This document shows, in pieces, positions 9,224-17,657 of a stretch of 64,000 bases of DNA (positions are counted from its first letter, which is position 1; each line of letters starts with the position of its first letter). The stretch is taken from the NCBI RefSeq assembly GCF_014201825.1, contig NZ_JACHFJ010000010.1:56832-120831 (forward strand). Direction: 5' to 3'. This stretch comes from Acidocella aromatica. Its GTDB lineage: Bacteria; Pseudomonadota; Alphaproteobacteria; Acetobacterales; Acetobacteraceae. Under the pieces are notes generated by a model that was not told where the DNA came from, ran no database searches, and saw nothing but the letters and a program-made list of their open reading frames with translations. Made by a program: the position numbers and the translations under genes.

Positions 9224-10167
9224 CCGGCGCGCAGCACCTCGATCCGCTCCCAAATAGCGGCGGCGAGGTTGAGATTGTCGAACCGCGCGATCTGCTGCAG
9301 CCCAGTGGGCGAGGTGACGTTGATCTCGGTGAGATAGCCGCCGATCACGTCGATGCCCGTGAACAGCAGCCCCTGGGCCTTCAGCGTCGGACCGATGGCG
9401 GCGCAGATTTCGTGCTCGCGCTCGGTCAGCTTCGTCGGCTCCGGCGTGCCGCCCGCATGCATGTTGGAGCGTGAATCGCCCTCGGCGGGGACGCGGTTGA
9501 TCGCGCCGAGCGGCTCGCCGTCGATGAGAATGATGCGCTTGTCCCCCTGGCGCACGGCGGCCTCGTAGCGCTGCACCATCAGCGGCTCGCGCGAGGCGGC
9601 GAAGAACATGTCCAGCAGTGAGCCGAGATTCTCGTCGTCCGGCTTGATGCGGAACACGCCGATGCCGCCATTGCCGAAGAGCGGCTTGACGATGATGTCC
9701 TTATGCTCGGCGCGGAAGGCGCGGATGGACTCGCGGTCCCAGGTGACGAGGGTGGGCGGCATCAACTCGGGGAAATGCATCACCAGCAGCTTTTCCGGCG
9801 CGTTGCGCACAGCCACCGGGTTGTTCACCACCAGCGTCTTGGGGTGGATATGCTCCAGCATATGGGTGGCGGTGATGTAGGCCATGTCGAAGGGCGGGTC
9901 CTGGCGCATCAGCACCACATCCATGTCGGCGAGCTCGATCAGCGTTTCTTCGCCGAAGGTGTAATGCGCGCCATGCACGGCCTGCACCGTCACCGGCTTC
10001 ACCCGGGCTTTCAGGCGCGCGCCGTCCAGCCACATATGCGGCACCTCGTAATGCCAGAGCTGATGGCCGCGCGACTGGGCCTCCAGCATCAGGGCGAAGG
10101 TGGAGTCCCCGGTGATGTCGATGCTGTGCAGAGGGTCCATCTGCACCGCGATTTTCAGAGATTTCAT
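9220..10167 (-). CDS. gshB: Glutathione synthetase
   Basis: A 315-residue ATP-grasp ligase joining gamma-glutamylcysteine to glycine. Family landmarks include IAVQMDPL at the N-terminus, MRQDPPFDMAYITATH (about residues 88-103), VKPLFGNGGIGVFRI (ATP-grasp lid) and NVTSPTGLQQI near the C-terminus. Length is normal for proteobacterial GshB. GAGGA precedes the ATG. A small lipoprotein gene lies just upstream on the same strand. Confidence 0.95.
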   Translation of the reverse strand: MKSLKIAVQMDPLHSIDITGDSTFALMLEAQSRGHQLWHYEVPHMWLDGARLKARVKPVTVQAVHGAHYTFGEETLIELADMDVVLMRQDPPFDMAYITATHMLEHIHPKTLVVNNPVAVRNAPEKLLVMHFPELMPPTLVTWDRESIRAFRAEHKDIIVKPLFGNGGIGVFRIKPDDENLGSLLDMFFAASREPLMVQRYEAAVRQGDKRIILIDGEPLGAINRVPAEGDSRSNMHAGGTPEPTKLTEREHEICAAIGPTLKAQGLLFTGIDVIGGYLTEINVTSPTGLQQIARFDNLNLAAAIWERIEVLRAG

Positions 10168-10197
10168 AGCATCCTCAAGCCGTTTGGCATGAGGCTA

Positions 10198-10578
10198 TCA
10201 GGACGCGGCCGGACGCTCCAGAGCCGCGGCGGTCAGGCCACGGGCGGCAAGGCTCTGCATGCAGCTCACGGGGTCGCCGTTATCCGGCACAGCGGCGGAA
10301 ACACGGGGGGTGCCGCTCGCATCGGGGTAGAGAAACACATCCAACCCGCAGACCGGAGAATGGTAGAGCCAGACCTGAGCGGAACCATCCACACGGCGCA
10401 GCACAGGCTGGCCGAAATCGGCGTTCAACACCTGCGGCGTGGAGCCGACAAGCCCTTTCACGGAGGAAGGAATCGAGAGGCCGGAATCGGCCAGCTGAGG
10501 AGTCGAAGTTGCACAACCAGCCAGTGCGAGGAGCCCGCCAGCCAGGGTCAGAAATCGAAAGTTTGCCCGCTGCGCCAT
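10198..10578 (-). CDS. Hypothetical lipoprotein
   Basis: A 126-residue protein with a classical signal peptide and lipobox LALAGC. The mature domain has the sequence GQPVLRRVDGSAQVWLYHSPVCGLDVFLY, like small periplasmic lipoproteins with a SmpA/BamE-like layout (start of a strand, FGxP, WxY, DVFLY). That likeness is only suggestive. Two cysteines (in SPVCGLD and PVSCMQS) could form a disulfide. GGAG lies just upstream of ATG 10578. It sits 30 bp before gshB in the same direction and may be co-transcribed. Confidence 0.75.
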   Translation of the reverse strand: MAQRANFRFLTLAGGLLALAGCATSTPQLADSGLSIPSSVKGLVGSTPQVLNADFGQPVLRRVDGSAQVWLYHSPVCGLDVFLYPDASGTPRVSAAVPDNGDPVSCMQSLAARGLTAAALERPAAS

Positions 10579-10803
10579 GCAACTCCGGAAGGCCAAGGTC
10601 GTGCCTCGCCAATAACAAACAGTAACGGCGTTGTCAGGGGGGCACCGGGGGAATCCGGCAAATTTAATGCTACGGCGCATGATTAATTTGGTTAACTTGT
10701 CACAATCATTACCGCACTCCGCCTTATTCGTGCCTTTGTTACAGTGGAATGTGCCGGACATGGACAAACGGTCCAAGATTTAAAAGACTAACGGAGCCTG
10801 ACG

Positions 10804-10971
10804 ATGCCTGCCAATATGCTGAAGATCGAAGCCGAACTTCGCAACGCCGTGATCGACCGCCTGATCGCCGCGTCTTTGCGCGACGGCAAGCCGGCTCGCG
10901 AGGCGACCCTGGAACGCTGGCGCGCCCTGGGCCAGTCCGCCGCCCGTAACGGCGACTCCGCTACCGTCTGA
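10804..10971 (+). CDS. Small 55-residue hypothetical protein
   Basis: A short gene with a good ribosome site (GGAG at 10793-10796, seven bases before ATG 10804) and a clean stop at 10969-10971. The product reads MPANMLKIEAELRNAVIDRL, then a helical, charged segment (DGKPAREATLERWRALGQ) and a polar tail. It looks like a compact two-helix soluble protein. No family recognised. It stands alone between the divergent lipoprotein gene and msrB; codon use resembles neighbouring genes. Confidence 0.6.
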   Translation: MPANMLKIEAELRNAVIDRLIAASLRDGKPAREATLERWRALGQSAARNGDSATV

Positions 10972-11094
10972 CCTCCGCCCCGGGCGGACCGGCCCCGGGA
11001 AGATATCTCCGGCAAGAATTGAGTGCGCGCCACTGGCATACATATATTGATGCCCGTGGCGCATTGAAGCGCCAGACATGCCTAGGAGATTTAT

Positions 11095-11508
11095 ATGCAG
11101 CCGCAAGCCGGTCAGGGATTTCCCTTTACACTTACCGATAGCGAATGGCGCACGCGCTTAACGCCCGAGCAATATGCGGTGCTGCGCGGCCATGCCACGG
11201 AACGGCCCGGCAGTTGCGCGCTCAACCACGAGAAGCGCCCAGGCCGATTCTCCTGCGCCGGCTGCGGCCAAGTGCTGTTCGTTTCCAACACTAAATTCGA
11301 GAGCGGTACCGGCTGGCCGAGCTTCAACGACCCGGTTGAAGGCGCGCTTGCCACCACTGTGGACCGCAGCCACGGCATGCTCCGCACCGAGGTGCATTGC
11401 AGCCGCTGCGGCGGGCATCTTGGCCATGTGTTCGAGGACGGCCCGCCCCCCACCTATCTGCGCTACTGCATCAACGGCGTGGCGATGAATTTTACCCCGG
11501 CGGAATAG
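11095..11508 (+). CDS. msrB: Peptide-methionine (R)-S-oxide reductase
   Basis: A 137-residue MsrB that repairs oxidised methionine. Zinc-binding CxxC pairs are Cys54/Cys57 and Cys102/Cys105. The catalytic cysteine is Cys125 in RYCINGVAMNF. ESGTGWPSF and GHLGHVF are family signatures. AGGAG precedes ATG 11095. A strong terminator follows, so it is probably monocistronic. Confidence 0.95.
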   Translation: MQPQAGQGFPFTLTDSEWRTRLTPEQYAVLRGHATERPGSCALNHEKRPGRFSCAGCGQVLFVSNTKFESGTGWPSFNDPVEGALATTVDRSHGMLRTEVHCSRCGGHLGHVFEDGPPPTYLRYCINGVAMNFTPAE

Positions 11509-11516
11509 CCGGCAAC

Positions 11517-11552
11517 AAAAAGCCCGCCCTGCTTACACAGGGCGGGCTTTTT
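11517..11552. terminator. Rho-independent terminator after msrB (bidirectional)
   Basis: A perfect 15-bp inverted repeat, AAAAAGCCCGCCCTG at 11517-11531 against its complement at 11538-11552, with a six-base loop and T-runs on both strands. It separates msrB (+) from the convergent RTX-like gene (-). Confidence 0.9.
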
Positions 11553-11567
11553 TGAACCGTCGGCCTA

Positions 11568-12977
11568 TTAGCTGTACTTAATATAGGTAAGGACGCCGTT
11601 CGCGCCATTCATGGTGTCGCTGGAGATATGCGAGGCGCTGACACCCTTGAGCAGAATGGTCGTGCCGTCATTGAGAACGACATCGGTGCCGCCGCTGGGG
11701 CCGATTGCACTGGCGATGGTGTAGATCGACGTATCGCTCGTGTTCCCCAGCGTCGCATCGGTGAGGAAGATCGTGCTGTTGGCACCAAAATTCGTGATGG
11801 TCAGCGAGCTGCCGCCGGTGGTCAGGCTGCCAGAGTTGCTGCCGACGACGTCGTACAGGTTGTACGAGCCAGTGGCGGTGGAGCCGGTGATGGTTTCACC
11901 ATTGGTGTTACCGATGATGAAGGACTGCACACCGGAGCCGCTGGTGGAGACCACACCGGAAGCGGTGACCTGACCGATACCCACGTAGTTGAGGCCGATC
12001 TGGAAAATATTGGCGCCGGAAGTGCTGGAGCCGATCAGGGTTTCGAGGCCCGTGCCACCGTACAGATCGTTGGAGGCGCCGTTACCGACGAGGGTATCGC
12101 CCGTGCCGCCGCCCTGCAGGGTAACCGCACCGGAGCCGCCGATCAGCGAGTTGTTGCCGGCGCGGCCGCCAACGTAGAAGCCGCCGCCAGCACCCGCGTT
12201 CACGGTGACGGAGTTCGGCGCGAAGATCGAACCGCCGCCGGACGTGGTGTACGAACCGGAATACACCGTCTGCGCCTGGGTGGAGCTGTTGATGAAGAGC
12301 AGGTTGCCACCAGCGTTCTGCAGGAAGACCACGCTGCCCTGCGCGCTTTCGCTCGCGGTGACGCTGGCAACATCGGAACCGCCGACGAAGATCGTCGTGG
12401 TGGCATTACCTGCGGCGTTGACAACCTCGTTACCGCCGATGCCGTTGAAGGTCACGGTATCGTTGCCAGCGCTGTACACCGTGTCGCTGGCGTTCGCGGC
12501 GGAGACATAAATGGAGTTGTTGCCGCCTGCGGCAACGATGGAAGCGGAGCCGCCAGTGCTCTGGTTGTAGGTGACGTTGCTGTCGGCACCGAACAGGGCG
12601 AACTTGGTGGTGCCGTTGCCGGTGAGGGTCACATTGCCGGGGGCCTGAACCATAACGTCGGTAATGCCGCTGCCAACGGTATAAGCGCCGCTCACGGTGC
12701 CGCCGGTCACGCTGCCGGTGGAGTCGGTGTTGGTGAACTCCTCGAAGGAGCCGGCAACCGAGGAGGGAACCGAGGAGAAGTCGGAGCCCCCAGCAATATC
12801 ATTGTTCTCGAAGCCGTAAGCGCCGCCCTGGATCGAGGTGGTCAGGGAGACCAGGTAGTTCTGTAACAGCTCGTTGAGGGACCCCGATGTCGAGGTGGTG
12901 CCCAAAAAGCTCGAGGGCACGGAGACAATCCCTGCCTGGGAATTGAACGCGCCGCCAATCGTAAGTGAAGCTGCCAT
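11568..12977 (-). CDS. Large Gly/Ser/Thr-rich RTX-like repeat protein
   Basis: A 469-residue protein almost free of Lys, Arg and Cys and very rich in Gly, Ser, Thr, Asn and Val. Degenerate beta-roll rungs such as GGSGAVTLQGGGTGDTLVGNG and NDLYGGTGLETLIGSS are visible around residues 285-330. They resemble RTX/haemolysin-type calcium-binding repeats with few aspartates. The C-terminus (VLTYIKYS) could serve as a type I secretion signal. No N-terminal signal peptide is present. Likely roles are surface layer, adhesin or matrix protein; all are inference. No export genes lie nearby. The upstream region is unusually AT-rich. Confidence 0.7.
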   Translation of the reverse strand: MAASLTIGGAFNSQAGIVSVPSSFLGTTSTSGSLNELLQNYLVSLTTSIQGGAYGFENNDIAGGSDFSSVPSSVAGSFEEFTNTDSTGSVTGGTVSGAYTVGSGITDVMVQAPGNVTLTGNGTTKFALFGADSNVTYNQSTGGSASIVAAGGNNSIYVSAANASDTVYSAGNDTVTFNGIGGNEVVNAAGNATTTIFVGGSDVASVTASESAQGSVVFLQNAGGNLLFINSSTQAQTVYSGSYTTSGGGSIFAPNSVTVNAGAGGGFYVGGRAGNNSLIGGSGAVTLQGGGTGDTLVGNGASNDLYGGTGLETLIGSSTSGANIFQIGLNYVGIGQVTASGVVSTSGSGVQSFIIGNTNGETITGSTATGSYNLYDVVGSNSGSLTTGGSSLTITNFGANSTIFLTDATLGNTSDTSIYTIASAIGPSGGTDVVLNDGTTILLKGVSASHISSDTMNGANGVLTYIKYS

Positions 12978-13401
12978 CTCTTAAGTCGTCCTTACTGCCG
13001 CAGGTGATCGCTATTACCGGCTATTTATCTTATGCAGTGCAGCAAACGCAAGAAAAAATCCACTTCCCGGATTATTGAATCTTCATCAGAAAAAAGGGCG
13101 AAAAATCAAAACCGTTTAAAAAAGGTATAAAATAATCTATGATCTGCGTTTTTTTATAAAAAAATATATTTATTCATAAATTTTATACAGACCAACCACG
13201 CAAAATCATGCCGTTGATATTTAAAAAGGAACAAAATTGTCTGTTATGCTGCCCCACTCTACCGCCCGCCACCCGCCTCAAGCAAAAACGGGCAATTGTT
13301 TTACGAGTTTGGTGCCGTATCCGTACAATATCCACGTTATTCAGGCGTCACGCAGAAAATTTGTCACAGAGTTGTTATATGAACGGCATGTTTAAAAAAC
13401 A
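12978..13401. other. AT-rich intergenic region
   Basis: 424 bp without a supported gene, markedly AT-richer than the flanks, with long A and T runs around 13085-13190. It lies upstream of the RTX-like gene, so it should contain its promoter. Several TATAAA-like strings occur on the minus strand but none pairs with a clear -35. An 80-codon frame at 13208-13450 has no ribosome site or recognisable product. Confidence 0.5.
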
Positions 13402-15192
13402 TTACTCACCAGACATCTCCTTGCGCCGCCTGTCCAACTCTTCACTGTAGCGGCGCAGGGCGTATTGCTCGGTAAGCACCCCGAGTACCCGGCGGGTCTC
13501 CGCCCCATCGACCACGGCCAGGGCGTCGGCCTCGGCCGTCTCGAACATGGCCAGAGCCTCCTTCACGTTCATCCCCGGCAGCAAAAAATGCTCGCCATGG
13601 TGCAGGATGGCCGCCACGGTCAAACTTTCCCCATTCATCGCGGCGGCTTCCGGCGGGTAGACGATGCCAGCGTAGCGGCCGGTCTCGTCCGTCACCACCA
13701 CGCGCTGGGTGGCGCCCAGCGGCACATCCTGGCGGAAGGCGGCTAGGCTCATCCGTGCCTGCACGGTAACGGTGGCGGGGCGCATCATCCGCCCGACAGT
13801 AAGGGAGTGAATCCAGCCGACATCCACGGCGGAACGGATATTCTCGCCGCGCAGATGAAAACGCCAGGTGGCGAAGGAGTAGCCGAACAGCCGCCGCACG
13901 GTGATGGTGGCGGCGATGGAGGCGGCCAGCACCGCCATGGTCACGGCGAAATTCTGCGTGCTCTCCAAGGCCAGGAAGGTCATGGTCATCGGCCCGCCGA
14001 CAATGGCGCTGGCCAGCCCGCTCATGCCCACCACGGCATAGAAGCCCGCGGGCATGTAAGCCACGAAAGGCATGACACCACAGATGCCCGCGAACACCTT
14101 GCCGAACAGCGCGCCCAGGAACAGCGAGGCGAAGAACAGGCCGCCCCGGAACCCTGCGCCGATGGAGAACGCCGAGGCGACCGCCTTGGCCACCAGAATC
14201 CCCAGCACAACGAGGAAGGGGAAACTAAAATCTATATAAGTATGCAGGGCCGAATGGCCCGAGGACATCGCCTTGGGCGTGACAATGCCAAACACCCCCA
14301 CCACCAGCCCGCCCAGCATGGGCCGCCCCCATAGCGGAATGCGCGAGCGGCGGAAGGCGGCCTCCACCAGCGTGACGCCGCGCATGATGACAATGCCGCC
14401 AATACCGCAGGCCACACCCTCGACCAGCACGATGCCATATTCATCATGCGGCACATCCAACGGCAGCAGCACATTGAGCGGCGGCGAGGCGAAGCCCAGG
14501 ATCTGCACGGTAAGCGTGCCCGCAAGCGCCGCCAGCACCACAAAGGGCAGCGTGGCGATGGAATAGATGCCGATGACCAGCTCGATACCGTAAAACGCGC
14601 CGCAGAGCGGGGCGTTGAACGCACCGCCGATGGCCGCCGCCGCGCCACAGCCCACCAGCACGCGCAGATCATTGCGCCGCAGCCGGAAATTCCGGCCCAC
14701 CCAGGAGGCTATGCCCGAGCCGAGCTGGGCATAGCCCGCCTCCATGCCCACCGATGCCCCGACACCATTGGACCAGGCCGTCTGCACCGCGACGATCAGC
14801 GAGTCCCGCAGCGACATTCGCCCGCCATAGAGGGCGTTGGCCTCGATCGGGTCGACCAGATGATGGGTCCGCAGCCGCGCCAGCACCGCCATGGACAACC
14901 CCAGCACCAACCCACCCAGCACCGGCACGGCCAAGGCCCGCACTGGGTCCAGCGCCTTGGACTCCGAAAGCCCCTGCCCCGGCGGCAGATGAAACAGCAC
15001 GGTATGCATCATCGTGGTGATGAAATTGATCACCACGACACCAAAGCCGCCGAACACGCCAACCACCGTGGCCAGCAGCGCCAGCCAGACCTCGTCGGCC
15101 CGCACCAGCGCACGCAGCAGCTTCGGCGCCTGCAAAAGCGATGAGGTTGCGGAACGGTCGCTCACGCCCTCACTGTTGCCACGCCCCGGCAT
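13402..15192 (-). CDS. CLC-family chloride channel/antiporter with C-terminal CBS pair
   Basis: A 596-residue protein: about 430 residues of CLC membrane domain followed by two CBS regulatory domains (from VGRMMRPATVTVQ and VAAILHHGEHFLLPG). The gating glutamate is kept in GASVGMEAGY (Glu151) although the usual GREGP is altered. GAGFRGGLFFASLFLGALFG matches the third selectivity-filter region. CLC proteins move chloride, often against protons, which suits acid resistance; fluoride is an alternative substrate. ATG 15192 was chosen; an in-frame ATG at 15210 would overlap the rsmA start. Neither has a clear ribosome site. Confidence 0.85.
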   Translation of the reverse strand: MPGRGNSEGVSDRSATSSLLQAPKLLRALVRADEVWLALLATVVGVFGGFGVVVINFITTMMHTVLFHLPPGQGLSESKALDPVRALAVPVLGGLVLGLSMAVLARLRTHHLVDPIEANALYGGRMSLRDSLIVAVQTAWSNGVGASVGMEAGYAQLGSGIASWVGRNFRLRRNDLRVLVGCGAAAAIGGAFNAPLCGAFYGIELVIGIYSIATLPFVVLAALAGTLTVQILGFASPPLNVLLPLDVPHDEYGIVLVEGVACGIGGIVIMRGVTLVEAAFRRSRIPLWGRPMLGGLVVGVFGIVTPKAMSSGHSALHTYIDFSFPFLVVLGILVAKAVASAFSIGAGFRGGLFFASLFLGALFGKVFAGICGVMPFVAYMPAGFYAVVGMSGLASAIVGGPMTMTFLALESTQNFAVTMAVLAASIAATITVRRLFGYSFATWRFHLRGENIRSAVDVGWIHSLTVGRMMRPATVTVQARMSLAAFRQDVPLGATQRVVVTDETGRYAGIVYPPEAAAMNGESLTVAAILHHGEHFLLPGMNVKEALAMFETAEADALAVVDGAETRRVLGVLTEQYALRRYSEELDRRRKEMSGE

Positions 15193-15208
15193 GGGGTAAC
15201 AAGCGCCC

Positions 15209-16045
15209 ATGCCGGTTTTTTCTGCGCCTCCGCCGCCACTGCGGGACATCATCAAAGCTTTCGACCTCAGGGCCGACAAATCCCTCGGCCAGCACTTCTT
15301 GCTGGAGCCTGATCTGCTGGCGCGCATCGCCGCCGCCGCAGGGGACCTCAGCGGAGTAAATGTGGTGGAGGTCGGACCCGGCCCAGGCGGGCTGACCCGC
15401 GCGCTGTTGGGCACCGGGGCGGCGCATGTCACCGCCATCGAGTACGATCCGCGCGCCGTGGCGGCGATCACCGCACTGGCCCAGCTCACCGACCGGCTGA
15501 CGATCCTGCACACCGACGCGATGCAGGCGGACATCCCGGCGCTGGTGCCCGCGCCGCGCGCCATCGTCGCCAACCTGCCTTATAATATAGGCACGCTGCT
15601 GCTGGTGCGCTGGCTGGAGCAGGCGGCGGCATATCAGTCCATGACGCTGATGTTCCAGCTTGAGGTGGCCGAGCGCATCTGCGCCGCGCCGGATACCAGC
15701 GCCTATGGGCGGATTTCCGTGCTCAGCCAGTGGCTGTGCGACGTGACGATGCAGATGCACATCCCCGCCGGGGCCTTCGCCCCGCCGCCGAAAGTGGAGT
15801 CGGCGCTGGTGCGGCTGGTGCCCAAGCCCGAGCAGCCCTCGCGCCGGGAGCTGAAGGCCATGGAGCGGCTGACAGCGGCGGCCTTCGGCCAGCGGCGCAA
15901 GATGCTGCGCGGCGCGCTGAAAAGCCTGGGCGGGGCGGAATTGCTGGAGGCGGCGGGGATCGACCCACAGCGCCGGGCGGAGACGCTGAGCGTGGTGGAG
16001 TTTTGCACCCTGCTGCGGACGCTGTTGGAGCGGGAGGGGGCGTAA
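15209..16045 (+). CDS. rsmA: 16S rRNA dimethyladenosine transferase RsmA/KsgA
   Basis: A 278-residue SAM-dependent enzyme dimethylating two adjacent adenines in the 3' end of 16S rRNA. Visible are SLGQHFL near residue 25, the SAM loop VVEVGPGPGGLTRALL, and the catalytic NLPYNIGT motif (about residues 129-136). The ATG lies 16 bases from the divergent CLC start, leaving no room for a separate promoter between them. The island with recombinase-like sites begins about 80 bp beyond the stop. Confidence 0.95.
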   Translation: MPVFSAPPPPLRDIIKAFDLRADKSLGQHFLLEPDLLARIAAAAGDLSGVNVVEVGPGPGGLTRALLGTGAAHVTAIEYDPRAVAAITALAQLTDRLTILHTDAMQADIPALVPAPRAIVANLPYNIGTLLLVRWLEQAAAYQSMTLMFQLEVAERICAAPDTSAYGRISVLSQWLCDVTMQMHIPAGAFAPPPKVESALVRLVPKPEQPSRRELKAMERLTAAAFGQRRKMLRGALKSLGGAELLEAAGIDPQRRAETLSVVEFCTLLRTLLEREGA

Positions 16046-16123
16046 GAGGAGTTACGCTTTGGGAAGCGCTGACATTTTGTTTAGGAGTTGCCGGTAAAGC
16101 GAGCTTATGCCGTGAGCTGAGGT

Positions 16124-16151
16124 TGTCGCGTGAATCCTAAGTTATGCGACA
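16124..16151. repeat. 28-bp dif-like palindrome, left end of island
   Basis: Two 11-base arms, TGTCGCGTGAA and GTTATGCGACA, around a six-base centre TCCTAA. The right arm read on the other strand is TGTCGCATAAC, so the arms match at 8 of 11 positions. An 11-6-11 layout is that of XerC/XerD dif sites and other tyrosine-recombinase core sites. A related site lies at 17597-17624 and the DNA between is AT-richer than its surroundings. That it is a recombination site is inference. Confidence 0.5.
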
Positions 16152-16203
16152 ATCCTGATTTAGGTAAAAAACGACCCATAGCGGACGTTAATAAGAGAGC
16201 GAT

Positions 16204-16443
16204 TTAGCGCTGTTTCGTTGTTGGATCTGCACGAAGGCGAGTCAACAAATCGTCACAAGCCAACGCCTCTCTACCAAACATCCGCTTATCGTTCTCGTTG
16301 CCGCGCTCACTGTAGAAGACTGACCATATGGCGTGATCCTCTCTGAGAACGTAGGACTCATTTCTTCCACAACCCGAGAGATCGTATGATTCTGGTCTAA
16401 AGCCTTCATTGCTTAGTATGGCTGCCAATTCTTTAACCTCCAT
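16204..16443 (-). CDS. Small hypothetical protein, immunity-protein-like
   Basis: A 79-residue soluble protein starting at ATG 16443 with a strong GGAGGG ribosome site. It opens MEVKELAAILSNEGFRPESY and continues with NESYVLREDHAIWSVFYSERG, a pattern I associate with small orphan or immunity proteins of polymorphic toxin systems (helix, then a WxVYYSERG strand). No toxin gene is visible in the window. Base composition is lower in GC than the flanking housekeeping genes, and the gene lies inside the island bounded by dif-like sites, both hinting at transfer. Confidence 0.6.
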   Translation of the reverse strand: MEVKELAAILSNEGFRPESYDLSGCGRNESYVLREDHAIWSVFYSERGNENDKRMFGREALACDDLLTRLRADPTTKQR

Positions 16444-16657
16444 GATCGCCCTCCTATTTAGATTAGCTCCAGCGTCTAAATGCTGTCCTGAATACGGTGC
16501 AACCGAAACATTGCTCGACATTCCCATGCGCAGACATCAGGTGCCAAAATTATGATGGTGACTCAATTCCTGCTACGGTACCGACATGAACAGCCTAACC
16601 TTAAAGAAACGAATTTAATATGGCTGAAAGTAAAAAGAAAAAATTAGCCACTAGTTT

Positions 16658-16858
16658 TCAGCCAAATCCTGCTGCAAGCTCAAGAATTGAGCATAGATAA
16701 AATGGAGTGACGCCATCCAATATCCCTCCGTCACCGACATAATCGCCCTGAAGCATCCCTACCAACCAGATAACCGGCGGCACCAATCCTAATAAGCACA
16801 TTATCGCAAAAATCTTAGCAATGGATCGTGATGTATAAATCATCTCTATAGATCCCAT
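16658..16858 (-). CDS. Small hypothetical membrane protein
   Basis: A 66-residue frame with two hydrophobic stretches (about residues 13-35 and 50-64) and an acidic loop. It may begin at ATG 16858 or at the internal ATG of MIYTSRS, which has only a weak TAGAG upstream. No family recognised. It lies in the AT-richer island with two other small minus-strand genes. It could be a degraded remnant; moderate support only. Confidence 0.35.
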   Translation of the reverse strand: MGSIEMIYTSRSIAKIFAIMCLLGLVPPVIWLVGMLQGDYVGDGGILDGVTPFYLCSILELAAGFG

Positions 16859-16905
16859 CTGCTAGAGTATGTTAAAATCAAGGTCGAACCCGCTTAAACT
16901 TGCGG

Positions 16906-17322
16906 TTAAGTCCCCAGAGAGCCACAAGAATCTTTGTCCGGCCGAGCTAAAAGCCAAAATGTCATTGCTGAAAGTGGCGGAGAAAGAAAAAACTCCAGTC
17001 TATCTACAGATGGCACGAATGAATTAGCCAGGGCGGTCGGGCACATAGTGCTCGCTACCCAGCCAGAAAGAATCCCAGCACTCAAGTACCAATACAATTG
17101 CGTGAATTTATACTTTTCAAATATTTTGTGGACCAAGTATCCAACCGAGACACAACCAAAAATAGAGATTGGTAGCCCGACAACAAAAGTTCCGAAGGCA
17201 AACATAAAAACCCAAAAATCGACCCCTCTGGTTACAAATACTAAAATGGAGACATTTATAACAACTGCCATAATAACAGGCGCTATAGCTGCTATCAGAA
17301 TTGACTTAGCAAGCTCAGTCAT
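16906..17322 (-). CDS. Hypothetical four-helix membrane protein
   Basis: A 138-residue protein with about four predicted membrane helices (near residues 5-30, 35-62, 75-100 and 110-130). ATG 17322 (MTELAKSIL) is preceded by a GGAGGAGGAGGA run. The frame is open further upstream, but that part is basic and non-membrane, so the shorter start is preferred. No function recognised. Composition is atypical for the window, as for the rest of the island. It could be an immunity or stress membrane protein; no direct evidence. Confidence 0.55.
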   Translation of the reverse strand: MTELAKSILIAAIAPVIMAVVINVSILVFVTRGVDFWVFMFAFGTFVVGLPISIFGCVSVGYLVHKIFEKYKFTQLYWYLSAGILSGWVASTMCPTALANSFVPSVDRLEFFLSPPLSAMTFWLLARPDKDSCGSLGT

Positions 17323-17596
17323 CGGGTAGTTTGTCCTCCTCCTCCTTCTCTCCAAGGAATGCACTCTGGACAAGTGACACCGATTTGGAATTCGCAAAAG
17401 GTAAATTTGCATCACAATATAGGCGCTCGTTTTTTGGTGATCTATGCAGATCTCAAACTTGCAAAAAGAGTTCTGTGCTTTGCTCGAGGGCAATTTACCA
17501 GAAGCCACACTAAAGGCATCGGCCACCTAATGCCTGCTTCTCTACGGCTTCGTCTCAGAAGCTACCCGTCTGCCTCCTCCCTACCCGATCACAGAT
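17323..17596. other. Non-coding part of the island
   Basis: About 270 bp between the membrane-protein start and the next dif-like palindrome. Short frames run on the plus strand (17331-17613) but have no ribosome sites or recognisable products. It probably holds the promoter for the island genes; no hexamers were convincing. Confidence 0.4.
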
Positions 17597-17624
17597 TGTC
17601 GTACAAATTGTAAATTACGCGACA
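17597..17624. repeat. 28-bp dif-like palindrome, right end of island
   Basis: Arms TGTCGTACAAA and ATTACGCGACA around the six-base centre TTGTAA. Read on the other strand the right arm is TGTCGCGTAAT, close to both arms of the site at 16124-16151. Same 11-6-11 layout. Confidence 0.5.
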
Positions 17625-17657
17625 TCACCGCCACTTAGGCTTAACCGAACGATCTCA

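Noticed and set aside
13208..13450. An 80-codon plus-strand frame in the AT-rich gap
   Set aside because: No ribosome site, no recognisable product, and it overlaps the CLC gene end.
17331..17613. Short plus-strand frames in the island
   Set aside because: No ribosome sites and no similarity I can recognise; they overlap the start region of the minus-strand membrane protein.
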